From Strongylocentrotus purpuratus (lineage: Eukaryota > Echinodermata > Echinoidea > Camarodonta > Strongylocentrotidae), in contig NW_022145611.1 in the NCBI RefSeq assembly GCF_000002235.5, positions 18,908,114 through 18,972,113 on the forward strand: a stretch of DNA of 64,000 nt, read 5' to 3'. The translations under genes and the position numbers were made by a program. Of this stretch, positions 13,301 through 21,839 are shown in pieces; within the stretch, counting starts at the first letter, position 1; every line of letters starts with the position of its first letter. The notes below the pieces were generated by a model, which worked only from the letters and a program-made list of their open reading frames with translations, ran no database searches and was not told where the DNA came from.

Positions 13301-16300
13301 GTTTTCTAATCTTCCACAAATTGATAGTTAAGTTTGGGTTCTATTATCATCACTCCACAATTTGTTAAAAAATTATGAGTGAACTTCAATTATAATCATG
13401 GAATATTGATTCTACAATGAAGCAAACTATGTCCTGTCCTCTAACAGGCAAATTCTAAAAAATGTTTTAAATTGTCCTTCTAAAAAAAAGGAAAACAAAC
13501 TAAACTTACTGACTGAAGCTAAATGAATACATGACTGCTGGCTTAAAAAAAAAAAATATTGTGTGGCTTTATCTAGAGCTGCCCTAGCCCTACAAACAGT
13601 AGATCCTCTCTCTATAAGAGCTGGATGCAGACTGCCTAGTATACTAACTCAATCAGCCTAGCTAGCTCAGTACATACACATGTACATGTATTAGAAGACA
13701 AACAGCTGGGTGCATGCCTGACATTGCAGTTTCTATAGATTTGAAATCTGACTAAATTAAAGAGAATTGAGTCTAATTAACATAATACTACTAGTTGCCC
13801 TCATATAGGCTAAACAATCACATTCCTGAAATGCCTACATGATTGAAATCAGAATAAATTAAAGAGAATTGGCCGGCCATTTTGTGTAATGTACCAGATT
13901 TCTGCATATAATTATCTTTGTGAAGCGCCTCATACAAATTAATTCAGTCACCTGTTATGAGTAAAATGTGTCTAAATAGTCAGAATTCAAATTGCATACA
14001 TTAGTTGTTGCTAGGTAGGACAAACATTATGACTTGCCCTACCTAACAACTCTTGATATATGTAATGTGCATTCTGACTACGGTATTGAAATACGATTTT
14101 TCATAACAGGTGAATGAAATAATTCATATTTGAGGCACTTATAAATTTGTTATATTTAAAAAATGGCCAATAAACCGGTTTAGTATTAGCATGATACATA
14201 TTCAGACAAATTTTATGCAAATTTCTAAACAAAGGTTGTTCTTGATAACCTGGAGGCATGTCCGAAATAGCAACATAATATGCAGACTGGATTCCAAGTA
14301 TTGTAGTTCATTCTTTAATAACAGGTTAATGGAATACCTCATCAGGAAAGAAAAAAAAATCATAAATTTGAATTTGTTAGTAAACCGGTCTGCTGACAGC
14401 TCTCTGAAAACTCAAAATCTAATGCTTTGAAAATTGGCAGTTGTTGACCCAACAACGACTTTGCATCAATTAGGTACAGCTCATCACCTCATAGTGCGGT
14501 AGGGTATGCAATCCCGTAGGAGTTTTGTGCCACAGTTAATTTATTTTGCTGTTTTGGCTTCAAAAGGGTCCCAATTGGCCAAAAATGATGGGGTTCAAAT
14601 TTTCAGACCCCTCCTTCATTTCCTGGGGGGTCCCTATTGGGCGCCAAAATGGCTTATATACCGCGCAATAGGGAAATTTGGTGTCTTCAGGAAAATTTGA
14701 ACCCCATCAATTTCTGATAGCTTGGACCCCAATAAATCCAAAAATGCAAAAAAAAAAAAAAAAATCAACTTTGGCACAAAAATCGTACGGAAGCTGTTTC
14801 AGTGACATACCATACCACACTATCAGCTATAAAATACTTAATGGTTCTGTAAAAATTCTTTAATGATGATTTCACGACAGTATATTCGATTAATCAGGTC
14901 CCAAACTCAATAACATTGATCACCGACGTTATTTGAAATACTGTTGAAGGTCAAGTATTGTTTAATGGAAAAACTCAATATTGAACTTCCCCTTTTTGAA
15001 TTTCATCATAATTTGGTTTAATTTACAGATCTATTGTGCCCTCTTTGTAACCTTAAACTTCCCCATACCTTCACAGAATGGAGAACTCCACCAGAAGGCT
15101 TGAACGAGTTGAGAAGCACAAAGAGGTCGCTAGCCGTTACACAGTCCCAGTCGATGTTACACACGGCTAATCTGCTACTAGTGGCCTCTTCCCTTGGGGC
15201 TTCAGCATCCAATTCCCCCCAGTTGTGGCAGATCTCGTCCATGACAGGTCCCTGTGTAGCGGTAGCGGGTGCCTCATCTTCAGAGTCGGAGTCAGAAGAA
15301 CTCGTCTCAACATTTCCTTCACCTCGGGCTAGGTCGATGCCTCTCTGCTTCTGTTTCTGCCATGAGAGCTTAGACTTCGAGTCGGAATCAGAGTCGGAAT
15401 CAGAGTCTGGTTCTACATCACGTCCTGGGACATCAAGATCATATGGACAATAGTTTTTGCAAAAATGAAAACTCTCAAGAATAGCAGAAATGCAAATATA
15501 TTCACAACAGTGAGAAATAAGAAATAAGAAATAAGAATCCAAGTAACAGACAATACTAGAACATTCATAATATGACTTTGGAATATTTAAGTGAAATTGA
15601 CTGGTTTTACTTTTTATGCTTTACAGGCCTTTCTACTAAGACTGTCACAGATGATATACAATTTTCTGTTACAAGATATCTTTTTCCACCGCAGGTCTAT
15701 AATAATGACTGATAGTACTAACTCTCAAACCAAATTCTCAATAGGTTCTTTCATAGTGCAAACACATGACCAGGGCCCAGTTGCATAAAACTTACTATTG
15801 ATAGTAACTTTGGATACTAAAATGGATACTACCATGGTAACAGGGCTCAACAGCCAATCAAAATTAAGGTTTCCATGGTAGTTACCATTGATTGCAAAGT
15901 TACCATCAATGGTAAGTTTAGAGCGATGGGGCCCAGTACTCAACTATACCTAGTTCATACATTAACACATGATGAGAAATATTTTGTTACATCGTGAGAA
16001 GCAGATTGATATACTTACGTTTTCCTTTTGATCTCTTTCCAGGACTCTCATCACTGCCAAGTCCACTTTCCTCTTCCTCATTATCAGTACAGCTTTCCAT
16101 ATCATTATCTTCTTCACTTACATTGTCAGTCAGTGGGAATGTGTTATTGATGCTTTGATTCGCATCTTCAGGGCCATACAGCCTTGCTTTTCTCCTTTTG
16201 AAAGCCAAGAGAAGTTCTCGCCCACTCCTTCTTCTTGCCTGCTTTTTCTTTTGTGAAGACTTCCCTGCATCCTGCTTTGAACTTTGACCTCCATCACTGT

Positions 16301-16568
16301 CCTCCTCTGATACACTTTTGATGGCCTCTTCTTCATCTTCATCCTCTTCCTCGAGTTCGTAAAACTTCTTCAGATTCTCTCCAGAGGTCTGGTTTTCAGG
16401 GCGACCTCGTTTGTCCACCGAGTACTTTAGCTTGAAGCGTTTATCGGTGAACATGCCTTGGAAACGCTTATCGATCTTGACCTTCCGCTCTTGTTTTGGA
16501 ACCTGGCGGAAGCGAGGATCTTTGGCAACAGCTGCAAATCGAGAATCGCTTTTGAAATCCATTCTCAA
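1..16568 (-). CDS. ESF1: ESF1 nucleolar pre-rRNA processing protein homolog (10 exons, 3' end outside window)
   Basis: ESF1 (ABTAP) is a nucleolar factor linked to U3 snoRNP and the small-subunit processome; in yeast it is needed for 18S rRNA maturation. Exons on the minus strand: 16568-16019, 15424-15069, 11576-11422, 9917-9804, 5939-5656, 4336-4184, 2610-2465, 1475-1364, 422-343, 47-1. All borders are GT/AG and all phases agree, giving about 665 residues. Recognisable blocks in family order are [11 protein letters not shown] and VDKRGRP near the N-terminus, an acidic and Ser-rich stretch, [10 protein letters not shown] with [70 protein letters not shown] and [10 protein letters not shown]. 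The human protein is about 850 residues, so roughly 150-190 C-terminal residues, including the NUC153 end, should lie beyond the left edge. Start is the MRMDF codon at 16568; the second Met (16562) is equally possible. Introns are loaded with MITEs. Confidence 0.94.
343..422 (-). CDS. ESF1: ESF1 exon 9 (residues 624-650)
   Basis: [27 protein letters not shown]: basic then acidic, corresponding to the human stretch just before the ALLMMDEDED motif. Acceptor TATCAG, donor AAG|GTAAGA, phase 0. Confidence 0.85.
819..1262. mobile_element. TTAAAGGTA-ended MITE, copy 1
   Basis: Terminal inverted repeats of about 25 bp: left TTAAAGGTAGAGTATCCC and right ending in ACTACCTTTAA, both next to a CTGCAAAAGG/CCTTTTGCAG block. 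Lies in the ESF1 intron between exons 8 and 9. Internal sequence aligns by eye with 1928-2440 and 61847-62268. No coding capacity. Confidence 0.75.
1364..1475 (-). CDS. ESF1: ESF1 exon 8 (residues 587-623)
   Basis: [37 protein letters not shown], matching human ELPSDVDLNDPYF. Too short and intron-bounded to show as a large open frame. Acceptor CTTTAG, donor CAG|GTATCG. Confidence 0.9.
1928..2440. mobile_element. TTAAAGGTA-ended MITE, copy 2
   Basis: Left end TTAAAGGTACTTTGTCCC, right end GGGACATAGTACCTTAA; 513 bp. Same family as 819-1262 (shared CCAACATCAAATTCTGTA and AAATTTAAACRTTAGCAG blocks). Inserted in the ESF1 intron after exon 7. Confidence 0.75.
2465..2610 (-). CDS. ESF1: ESF1 exon 7 (residues 538-586)
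   Basis: [20 protein letters not shown] then [20 protein letters not shown], a Lys/Glu-rich helix conserved in ESF1. Acceptor TTTGCAG, donor ACT|GTAAGA. A MITE (1928-2440) ends only 24 bases inside the following intron. Confidence 0.92.
2845..3249. mobile_element. TTAAAGGTAAAGACC-ended MITE, copy 1
   Basis: Perfect 15-bp inverted ends (TTAAAGGTAAAGACC / GGTCTTTACCTTTAA), 405 bp, in the ESF1 intron between exons 6 and 7. Interior aligns with 9295-9686, e.g. ATGCGATTGCATTGTGAAAG. Confidence 0.8.
3953..4082. repeat. Inverted-repeat element with GTACGAACGAT arms
   Basis: GCTAAGGTCAC...CGTACGAACGAT is mirrored by ATCGTTTGTACG...GTGACCGAGGC about 100 bp later. It ends about 100 bp downstream of ESF1 exon 6 in the intron. 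Arms are imperfect. Confidence 0.45.
4184..4336 (-). CDS. ESF1: ESF1 exon 6 (residues 487-537)
   Basis: [36 protein letters not shown] and [11 protein letters not shown], colinear with the human KYRQLLQVIQEKEKK/DMEMEIKWVPG region. Acceptor TGTCAG, donor G|GTAATT. Confidence 0.92.
4607..5075. repeat. Three-unit tandem repeat, about 142-bp period
   Basis: Three imperfect units each contain CTTTGACCT, AATCTAAT, GCAAGATACATRCATGACC and CAATTGGTTCTTGAGATAA, followed by a unique end with ATGCCTCCGGCTAC. Lies in the ESF1 intron between exons 5 and 6. No coding signal. Confidence 0.8.
5656..5939 (-). CDS. ESF1: ESF1 exon 5 (residues 392-486)
   Basis: [30 protein letters not shown] and the acidic [20 protein letters not shown]. 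Acceptor TTTTAG, donor A|GTAAGT. The Glu run is the longest acidic homopolymer in the gene. Confidence 0.93.
6225..6560. other. GC- and CpG-rich pocket inside an AT-rich intron
   Basis: About 330 bases with dense CpG and many small palindromes (GCCGGC, GGTACCGGTGACCGGT), unlike the surrounding AT-rich intron. An open frame crosses it but resembles nothing I recognise. It may be a repeat of unknown type or a regulatory CpG patch. Confidence 0.35.
6905..6990. repeat. Nested double hairpin
   Basis: Outer stem of 27 bp with one mismatch (6905-6931 with 6964-6990, TTAACTCCAGGAAGCT...) encloses a perfect 9-bp inner stem GCAGGCGTC/GACGCCTGC (6942-6960) with a one-base loop. Confidence 0.85.
7010..7577. 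mobile_element. hAT-type MITE, CAGGCGCGTACGCAGG ends, copy 1
   Basis: Ends CAGGCGCGTACGCAGG and its exact complement, flanked by a perfect 8-bp target duplication GTGTGAGT (7002-7009 and 7578-7585), the hallmark of hAT insertions. The interior holds three tandem copies of a unit of roughly 90 bp (GCTTATTCAGCGG, GCTGAGTCGTTGCG, poly-A, TGTCCTCTTA, poly-C). Non-coding; the proline-rich frames are poly-C artefacts. Confidence 0.9.
7990..8085. repeat. GCCCCCGAAAA-type dispersed repeat fragment
   Basis: AAAAAGTAGCCCCTGAAAA and GAGCCCCCGAAAATTT followed by TTAATTTTTTGCCTGCG. The same string order occurs at 23490-23545 (AAAAGTAGCCCCCGAAAA ... TTAATTTTTTCCCTGCC). Confidence 0.5.
8225..8400 (+). repeat. 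GGCGTGGGGTC tandem-repeat family, fragment
   Basis: Contains GGCGTGGGGTCCACAGG, GAAAGCTCGGGGGG, GGGTCAGATGAGCATATTT and GGTCACTAATTGGCGTGGGG, the same units as the arrays at 27820-28375 (inverted) and 48050-48640. The part at 8140-8190 is a partial direct copy. Confidence 0.7.
8399..8773. mobile_element. Motif-array element saturated with TACGC/GCGTA
   Basis: Ends are inverted repeats of about 22 bp (GAGTTGCGTAGTGTTGCGTACC and its imperfect complement at 8735-8766). Between them the pentamer TACGC or its complement recurs more than fifteen times in about 370 bases on both strands. It sits directly at a break in the GGCGTGGGGTC repeat. Non-coding; superfamily unknown. Confidence 0.65.
8827..9127. 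mobile_element. MITE with ACATGTTTAGCGTCC ends
   Basis: About 33-bp inverted ends: GGCC...ACATGTTTAGCGTCC on the left and GGACGCTAAACATGT...GGCC on the right. The interior is poly-T/poly-A with CAAAATGGCCGC and CAAGATGGCGGCC. No TSD assigned. Confidence 0.7.
9295..9686. mobile_element. TTAAAGATAAACTCCA-ended MITE (same family as 2845-3249)
   Basis: Ends TTAAAGATAAACTCCA / TGGAGTTTATCTTTAA are perfect inverted repeats. Interior aligns closely with 2845-3249 (TGCAAGGTTCTGGARTCATC). It lies about 120 bp downstream of ESF1 exon 4. Confidence 0.8.
9804..9917 (-). CDS. ESF1: ESF1 exon 4 (residues 354-391)
   Basis: [20 protein letters not shown] to SKLDLR, the family-diagnostic block of the ESF1 core. 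Acceptor CCTAG, donor AG|GTGAGT, phase 2 at both ends, matching neighbours. Confidence 0.93.
10061..10126. repeat. Short hairpin repeat GCCTGTTGCA...
   Basis: GCCTGTTGCAGAAAACTTA pairs imperfectly with TAAGTTTTATGTAACAGGC, with an inner stem CATTGATGG/CCATCAATG. Related to 15773-15934. Confidence 0.7.
10948..11240. mobile_element. GGGGGCTGTTTCATAAAGCTGT-type inverted-repeat MITE
   Basis: Left AGGGGGCTGTTTCATAAAGC, right GCTTTATGAAACACCCCCC, with an inner AAAGTTA/TAACTTT pair. Immediately left of a second element of related type. Confidence 0.7.
11268..11419. mobile_element. GGGCCTGTTTCATAAAACTT hairpin MITE at an ESF1 splice donor
   Basis: Left GGGGCCTGTTTCATAAAACT, right AGTTTTATGAAACAGGGCCC. 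It abuts ESF1 exon 3 on the minus strand: the intron reads GT then CAGGGCCCTGTTTCAT, so the element supplies bases +3 onward. Confidence 0.8.
11422..11576 (-). CDS. ESF1: ESF1 exon 3 (residues 303-353)
   Basis: [20 protein letters not shown] through [11 protein letters not shown]. Acceptor TTACAG. Donor AAAG|GTCAGG is non-consensus from +3 on because a hairpin MITE begins there. The insert between GPQEL and REKLR is shorter than in the human protein. Confidence 0.9.
12713..13098. repeat. Large snapback palindrome, about 190-bp arms
   Basis: Left arm from GTGAAGTGTGACGTCATC to CTCTGG (12894), a 16-base loop, right arm from CCAGAG (12911) to ATGATGTCACAGCTTC. Innermost part (TCAGTGTTATATTGCTCTGG) is perfect; outer part has scattered mismatches and indels. 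Lies in the ESF1 intron between exons 2 and 3. Confidence 0.85.
13875..14167. repeat. Foldback element with GGCCATTTT ends
   Basis: GGCCATTTT on the left and AAAATGGCC on the right enclose matching arms (AATTAATTCAGTCACCTGTTATGA with its complement; GTTGCTAGGTAG with CTACCTAACAAC). Confidence 0.65.
14491..14823. mobile_element. Foldback MITE with TAGTGYGGTAKGGTATG ends
   Basis: Left ATAGTGCGGTAGGGTATG, right CATACCATACCACACTAT. Inner arms GGGGTTCAAATTTTC / GAAAATTTGAACCCC. Non-coding. Confidence 0.7.
15069..15424 (-). CDS. ESF1: ESF1 exon 2 (residues 184-302)
   Basis: Begins after a CCCAG acceptor, opens with an Asp-Ser repeat ([15 protein letters not shown]), then [13 protein letters not shown] and the start of the RRM-like ESF1 core ([20 protein letters not shown]). 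Ends ...HSVK with donor AAG|GTATGG, phase 0. Confidence 0.93.
15773..15934. mobile_element. GGGCCCA-ended hairpin MITE
   Basis: GGGCCCAGTTGCATAAAACT and its imperfect complement GTAAGTTTAGAGCGATGGGG surround inner CCATGGTAACA / TTTCCATGG and AGTTACCATCAATGG arms. In the first ESF1 intron. Related to 10061-10126. Confidence 0.7.
16019..16568 (-). CDS. ESF1: ESF1 exon 1 (residues 1-183)
   Basis: First coding exon. It carries the conserved N-terminal block [20 protein letters not shown] followed by an acidic Glu/Asp/Ser tract, a basic stretch ([11 protein letters not shown]) and a second acidic tract. Donor C|GTAAGTAT leaves phase 1. Confidence 0.93.
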
Positions 16569-17654
16569 ATTATTTCATGGGACAGCTGGTGAAAGTTGAA
16601 GAAGCCTACAAAGCTGTAAGAGGAAAACAGATATGTACAGATAAGTATAGATGTTGACTAGTAGTTACCCCAAAGAATAAGTGTTAATGTTAGTATGCAG
16701 AAAGATGAATTCTATTCCTACATATTGATCTACAATATTCCTTACGAAAATAAAGATTTCTTTGGCATGATGTAATATCATTTAGCACGACACGAGTACA
16801 GCCATTTTTAAGATGTGACGTACCAGGCGAACTTGTACATATATCATACACAAAGCTCGAGTTGGAGAAACATATTAATTCAATAACAGAACCTATCATT
16901 TTCAATGAGATAAAATCACAGCTGAGAATGTGAAAATAATATGGTGAAAATTGAGAAATACATAATAGGAGAAAAGTACTAAAATATACATGTAGCAGTT
17001 GACAATTCCAATTCCAAAACCTTCACCCTTGAAGAGCAAAACTTTACTTTTGCCATTTGCGTTCTGAAAATTATGAGTACAAAACATGATAGCAGGTGAA
17101 TACATTATTTCATCATCTCACACACGTGGCAAGGAGGCATCCATACATTTAAATACCGGTATGTTTACTTGATAAAAGACTTTGCCAAGAAAACGGAGAT
17201 GAGAACCTTCCCATTACGGTAAGAATACCTTGGTTCATACCTCTTTAATACACTTTGATGGGGAATCTTATAGATAAATAAGCAGGAATATGATAAATCT
17301 CTCAGAACATCTAAAGTTATTTCTTGGGATGAGTTTTCCTTTAATGATGGCAATGACATTGTTGACAGCTTTTGGCAAAATAACTGCAGATCCCAATTAC
17401 TTCATATCCCTTCGTTTTGTTTCACCATTAAGTGCGCAGTCCTCTCAGTAAATTCACTTGGGAGCATAGAGAGAAATTATCTAACAGACAGCAAGCAAGC
17501 AAGATCTGTGTTCTGTTATCAAATTTCAATATACACCATGATTCGTACACTTAGGCATTTTCAAACTCTAAATCTTGAAATGAAAAATAAATCAATATTG
17601 AATTTCTGAATGTACTACAACTGTGTTTTCAATTCAAATATTTGTACTTTAAAA
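16569..17654. other. ESF1 upstream region, no gene seen
   Basis: AT-rich sequence that should hold the ESF1 promoter and 5' UTR. I see no TATA box I would defend and no coding frame with family resemblance. A divergent neighbour is not evident. Confidence 0.5.
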
Positions 17655-18561
17655 TAGTGCTGTAAGTTAGGCGCCATGTTCGGGTACGGTTTGGTTTGGC
17701 AGAGTTCGGCAATTTTTTTACAGAACTTGGTTCGGTTCGGGGTTCGGTAAAACAATAGCAAGCAGCGTTATAGCTACGGTGGCCGGCATTGGGCGGGTCG
17801 GGCGGGTCTGACCAGCACGGAGCTCCTTCTGCCCACCACTCCTGATGAAAAACACTGCTTCCGATCGGCACGAATTTCACATAAAAAACTTCTTTAAACG
17901 TTACTCTTTGTGAAGAAAAGTAGTACTTACATTCATATTTCCGTCTTTAATCATGTTTTATTTGCAATTTTACAAGAATAATTTTTTCAATTCGACAATA
18001 AATGATGTTTTTTATGAGATTTGCCGAGACGGTCGTTGTCTAATGTTACGATTATTGGAAGCTGCCATATTGAATTTAGTTTAAAGGTTTATTTTTAATA
18101 AGGTAAATAACAAAGTTCCTAATTATCCCGAATAAATAAATTAAAATCCTATATTTCATACATTTATTTAATTATTTATATTGTAAAATTTGTTCGATAT
18201 TGTTACAATTAAAATATAAATTGTTTTATTGATTGGGTTTGAGCTGAACTTGTTTTGATCAGCGCCTAGTAAACACCTGTATTTTTATAGTTTGCGATCG
18301 CCACGTTGCAGAGGTCAGGATTTGGGATTTAAATGTCGTCAGTGAAGTCGCGCCCATCACTTGAGAGGCATAAATCACAAAGATGGAAAATCAGAAAAAA
18401 GTAAATATAGAATGAGCAATCATGACATGATAATTAGGTACAAAATGACAAGTTAATTACAGAACATCTGAACCAGGCCTTTGCGTTCGGTTCGGTTCGG
18501 CTTGGTTCGGATGTGCCATGTGGGCGAACGTCCGTTTGGTTTGGCGGTACGGCTACAGCTA
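17655..18561. mobile_element. Non-autonomous hAT element with GTTCGG arrays
   Basis: Ends TAGTGCTGTAAG and CTACAGCTA (imperfect inverted repeats) with a perfect 8-bp target duplication CTTTAAAA at 17647-17654 and 18562-18569. Both subterminal regions carry repeated GTTCGG/TTTGGTTTGG strings, a known trait of hAT subterminal regions. About 907 bp, no transposase frame. Confidence 0.88.
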
Positions 18562-18837
18562 CTTTAAAACCAAAATATCCACTGAGTTTAATTGTAAAAA
18601 GTTCATTTCGCAACACCTACATGTACATTAGGTGCCATGATGTGTACAGCATACAAAAGTCAGCATGTACGCAAGCCCCTGAAAAAATTCACAACATTGC
18701 TACAGAAGCCTGTGTGTAATCAGGCACACCGTGACCCCCCAAAAATTAACAAACAGGGTGACCCAAACACATATACCTGTCATGTGATGTCAGATGAGTG
18801 CTGTCAGATGGCAGATAGGTACTTAACAAGGATTCCA

Positions 18838-20020
18838 GAAGAGACTGTCTTGCACATCCCAACTTCTCCTCACTATTCAAGAACTTTTCAGTGGACTTGA
18901 CTCAAGAGACCAGATACATGTAGATGTGATCCTGTTAGACCTATCACAGGCTTTTGACAAGGTCCCACATTAAAAACTATGGAATCCGAGGTAGTACCCA
19001 TAGCTGGGTTGTGGAATTTCTTACAAGACGCTCACAGAGGGTATTGCTTGATGGATGCACTTCTCACACCTCTCTAGTCCTGTCAGGTGTTCCGCAAGGC
19101 AGTGTCGTTGGGCCCCTTCTCTTCCTGCTGTTAAACAACGATCTTCCTAACTGCATATCAGCCAAGTCTACGGTGATATTGTTTGCATATGACTGACAAG
19201 TGCAGATGATGCGGAATGCCTGCAGAAGGACTTTGATGCACTCCAAGAATGGGAAGCAGACTGGCTACCGGTAATGCAATTCCACCCTAAAAAAATGCCT
19301 GGTTATGCATGTCTCTAGTAAAAGGCAGACATTCAAAGCGTCTTTTCCTAACTACATTCATGGAGAACAGCTACAGGTAACTGAAACTGCAAAGTACTTT
19401 GGGGTCAACATTCAGAGCAACTTGAAATGGAATCACCATGTACATGTCACTACCAGAAAAGCCAACTTCCTGCAAAGAAACATAAGGGCCTGACCACCAA
19501 AGAAAACAGAGTTGTTGTACGCCCTGTGATGGAGTAAGCTGCAATACTGTGGGACCGGTCCACCCAGGAAAACATCAGAAAGGTGGAAATGCTGCAATGC
19601 CGTTGTGCACACTCCCTCCAGTGTGACTATCATTGCACAAGCAGCATCACAACCATGCTGAATCAACTTCAATGAGCAAGTCTGGAGGAAAGAAGGGCGC
19701 AGCAGAAAGTATGCATGGTTTAAAGCATACTCCATGGCCTGGTTGATCTTCCAGGTCCCCTTTGCTCAAACTCTGCTACTCCAAACCACATATTACCCAG
19801 ATGCTATCCAACTGTGCAACTCCTTACCACCAGCTGTCGTCAATCACACCTCTTTGGAGCTTTTCAAGCAGAAGGTGCAACACATTAAGCTCCGTTAAGC
19901 TTCAGACTGATTTCTTAGCTGCACATAGAGTTCTTGTAGAGCCTTTTACACTTGACAAGTACAAGGTATGATAATATGCCAATGGCGGTCTGTACTATAC
20001 TGGAAGAAGAAGAAGTGCCT
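18838..20020 (+). mobile_element. Degenerate non-LTR retrotransposon (LINE) reverse transcriptase, CR1/Jockey-like
   Basis: Pieces in two or more frames read HVDVILLDLSQAFDKVPH (RT motif A), GVPQGS with PLLFLL (motif B), FAYD where FADD is expected (motif C), then KYFGVNIQSNLKWNHHV and SLEERRAQQK from the thumb/C-terminal region. A stop and short deletion follow the motif A block, the catalytic ADD is altered, and several frameshifts follow, so it is dead. The 3' end has TACTGGAAGAAGAAGAAG, a short GAA tail. Confidence 0.9.
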
Positions 20021-20029
20021 GCATACTTG

Positions 20030-21068
20030 CATAGGTATCGTGGCTTGCAATGACTAAAAAAAACTTGGTACAAAACCTCATATTGGAGTTTTAGTTCATG
20101 TTTTCTTACAACCAGGCGTAACTGCCCACAGGCTTTCAGATTTTCATGTGGATATTGAATTTTGGCTGCAGAGTTAAGGTTTTTAGGTTGATTTTTTTGA
20201 AATTCAACTTCAAGACTAGAGTAAAGCGCTTCATGAAGTCCCACTCCAAACGTCAGTCTCAAGTCATAGCCAACATAATTCATAAATATTGAGAACTTTA
20301 CTTCAGTCTAGAATTTGAATGGCTTCATTTTTTTGATGATTTTAAAGAAGGAAAAAACTCGAATAAAAATCATTGAATCACATCAGACTCCTTCCCATGA
20401 GCGCGAGAGGTATCCAGATATGATGTCTTTGCTACCTCTGCTGGTGGATCCCAAGCTGGAGCAGGGCAACAATACTTGCCTTCACGGTTGTTTCATCGCA
20501 AAGCATCACGGGACATCTGCTTAGTTTGCAAGTAGATTTTCACCTTCATGATCATCTGTTTCATTGCTAACAACGGTATTTTTCTCCTGTCGAATCAACA
20601 TCACATTGTTGTGCAGGATCCATTAATTTGCAGTGATTCTCTTTCATTCTAGTGTCATTTGTAACGCTATAAACCATGAAGATCCTTCAAAAAATAAAGC
20701 TGATAATACGATGTAAAGTGAGCAAATGAGAGTTGGTCCCCTTAGTATGAGTTTGTAGTCCCATATGTTCAAATGTGTGTATGTGTGTGTGTGTGTGTGT
20801 GCATTTTGCCTTTTCCAGCTGCTAAACACTTGTGTTTTAGGTAGAAATTAATGAAATGTACAATAAAATTAGACTTGTGTGTCAGTGTATATGAAAATAT
20901 ACATAATAGATAATGAAAATATGAAATACTAGAATGGCCGACAGTTAATGACTGCAAAAATGTATGTGTGTGTTAGTGTGCAATGTATTGTTACTTTTCC
21001 AGTTTTTTTTTGTTTCCTTTTATTCAAGAAAACTAGTATCATATACATGTATTAAAATCATATGAGAA
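20030..21068. other. No gene seen; short (TG)n at about 20772-20801
   Basis: Unique-looking AT-rich sequence between the LINE and the THAP gene. A CA/TG dinucleotide run is the only structured feature. Confidence 0.5.
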
Positions 21069-21839
21069 CTAAGCATGTTTTTCCTTACCATGTTTACCTA
21101 CTAATTTTTTGAGCATCTCAACTTCGTCTTCTAATGATCGGATGATTGTTGCAGCTTCTTTACAATGGCATGATACAGCACATTTACATGGCATTATATA
21201 ATCGTGTCCACTTTCGGCGAGAAAATCTATCACTTTTAACGCAACGGATGGCTCAGCTGAATCAGCTCTTACAGCGTTTGGGGCAGGTCTCGCAGGCACA
21301 AGGTTCGGTACTGTTCGCTTTATTGTCCTTCTAGATGTGGGTGGAGGAACATCATATGATATTATATAATCATGTCCATTTTCGGCGAGAAAGTCTATCA
21401 TTTTTAACGCAACAGATGGCTCAGCTGAATCAGCTCTTACAGCCTTTGGGGCAGGTCTCGCAGGCACAAGGTCTGGTACTGTTCGCTTTATTGTCCTTCT
21501 AGATGTGGGTGGAGGAACATCATATCCGAGATGCAAAGTAGGGACACGACTTGCAGAAGGGGTAAGATCAACAAAATGTATCGAACAAACCCTGCTGAAG
21601 TGCTTAGGAATCCATGGCTTCTTGGTTGAAGGATCTACACGCCTCATTTGACGGATCCATTCTCCACGCAGTTGTGAAAATTTATTTGTTGGGAACGGAA
21701 TAAATCTGTAAGGAGGTTTGCAGGTGCACAGTTCCTCTTTACGGGTGCATTTGTGTACGTCACAAGTTCCTGAATTCCATTTGAGCAAACCTCGACTTGA
21801 GTTTTTACAGTCAACCACTGCACAGGTAAATGAAGGCAT
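21069..21839 (-). CDS. THAP-domain protein (256 aa), internal tandem duplication
   Basis: Intact single-exon frame starting with Met at the position usual for THAP proteins. Residues 1-105 form a C2CH zinc-binding THAP domain: CAVVDC, then FIPFPTN, WIRQMRR, RVCSIHF and VPTLHLGY, the spacing and order expected of this DNA-binding fold. Residues about 106-215 are two near-identical 55-residue units starting DVPPPTSRRTIKRTVP and ending FLAENGHDYI. The C-terminus has CKCAVSCHCK followed by a short helix with coiled-coil character (IIRSLEDEVEMLKKLVGK). THAP proteins are DNA-binding transcription regulators or relatives of P-element-type transposases; no transposase catalytic region follows here, so host gene or domesticated fragment are both open. 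Expression unproven. Confidence 0.85.
   Translation of the reverse strand: MPSFTCAVVDCKNSSRGLLKWNSGTCDVHKCTRKEELCTCKPPYRFIPFPTNKFSQLRGEWIRQMRRVDPSTKKPWIPKHFSRVCSIHFVDLTPSASRVPTLHLGYDVPPPTSRRTIKRTVPDLVPARPAPKAVRADSAEPSVALKMIDFLAENGHDYIISYDVPPPTSRRTIKRTVPNLVPARPAPNAVRADSAEPSVALKVIDFLAESGHDYIMPCKCAVSCHCKEAATIIRSLEDEVEMLKKLVGKHGKEKHA
21196..21527. repeat. 165-bp in-frame tandem duplication in the THAP gene
   Basis: 21196-21361 and 21362-21527 agree at well over 90% by eye, including synonymous sites, and keep the frame. Both carry ATGGCTCAGCTGAATCAGCT and GGGGCAGGTCTCGCAGGCAC. Confidence 0.9.

Noticed and set aside
15034-15453. 139-codon plus-strand frame
   Set aside because: Antisense of ESF1 exon 2, whose minus-strand translation matches the family.
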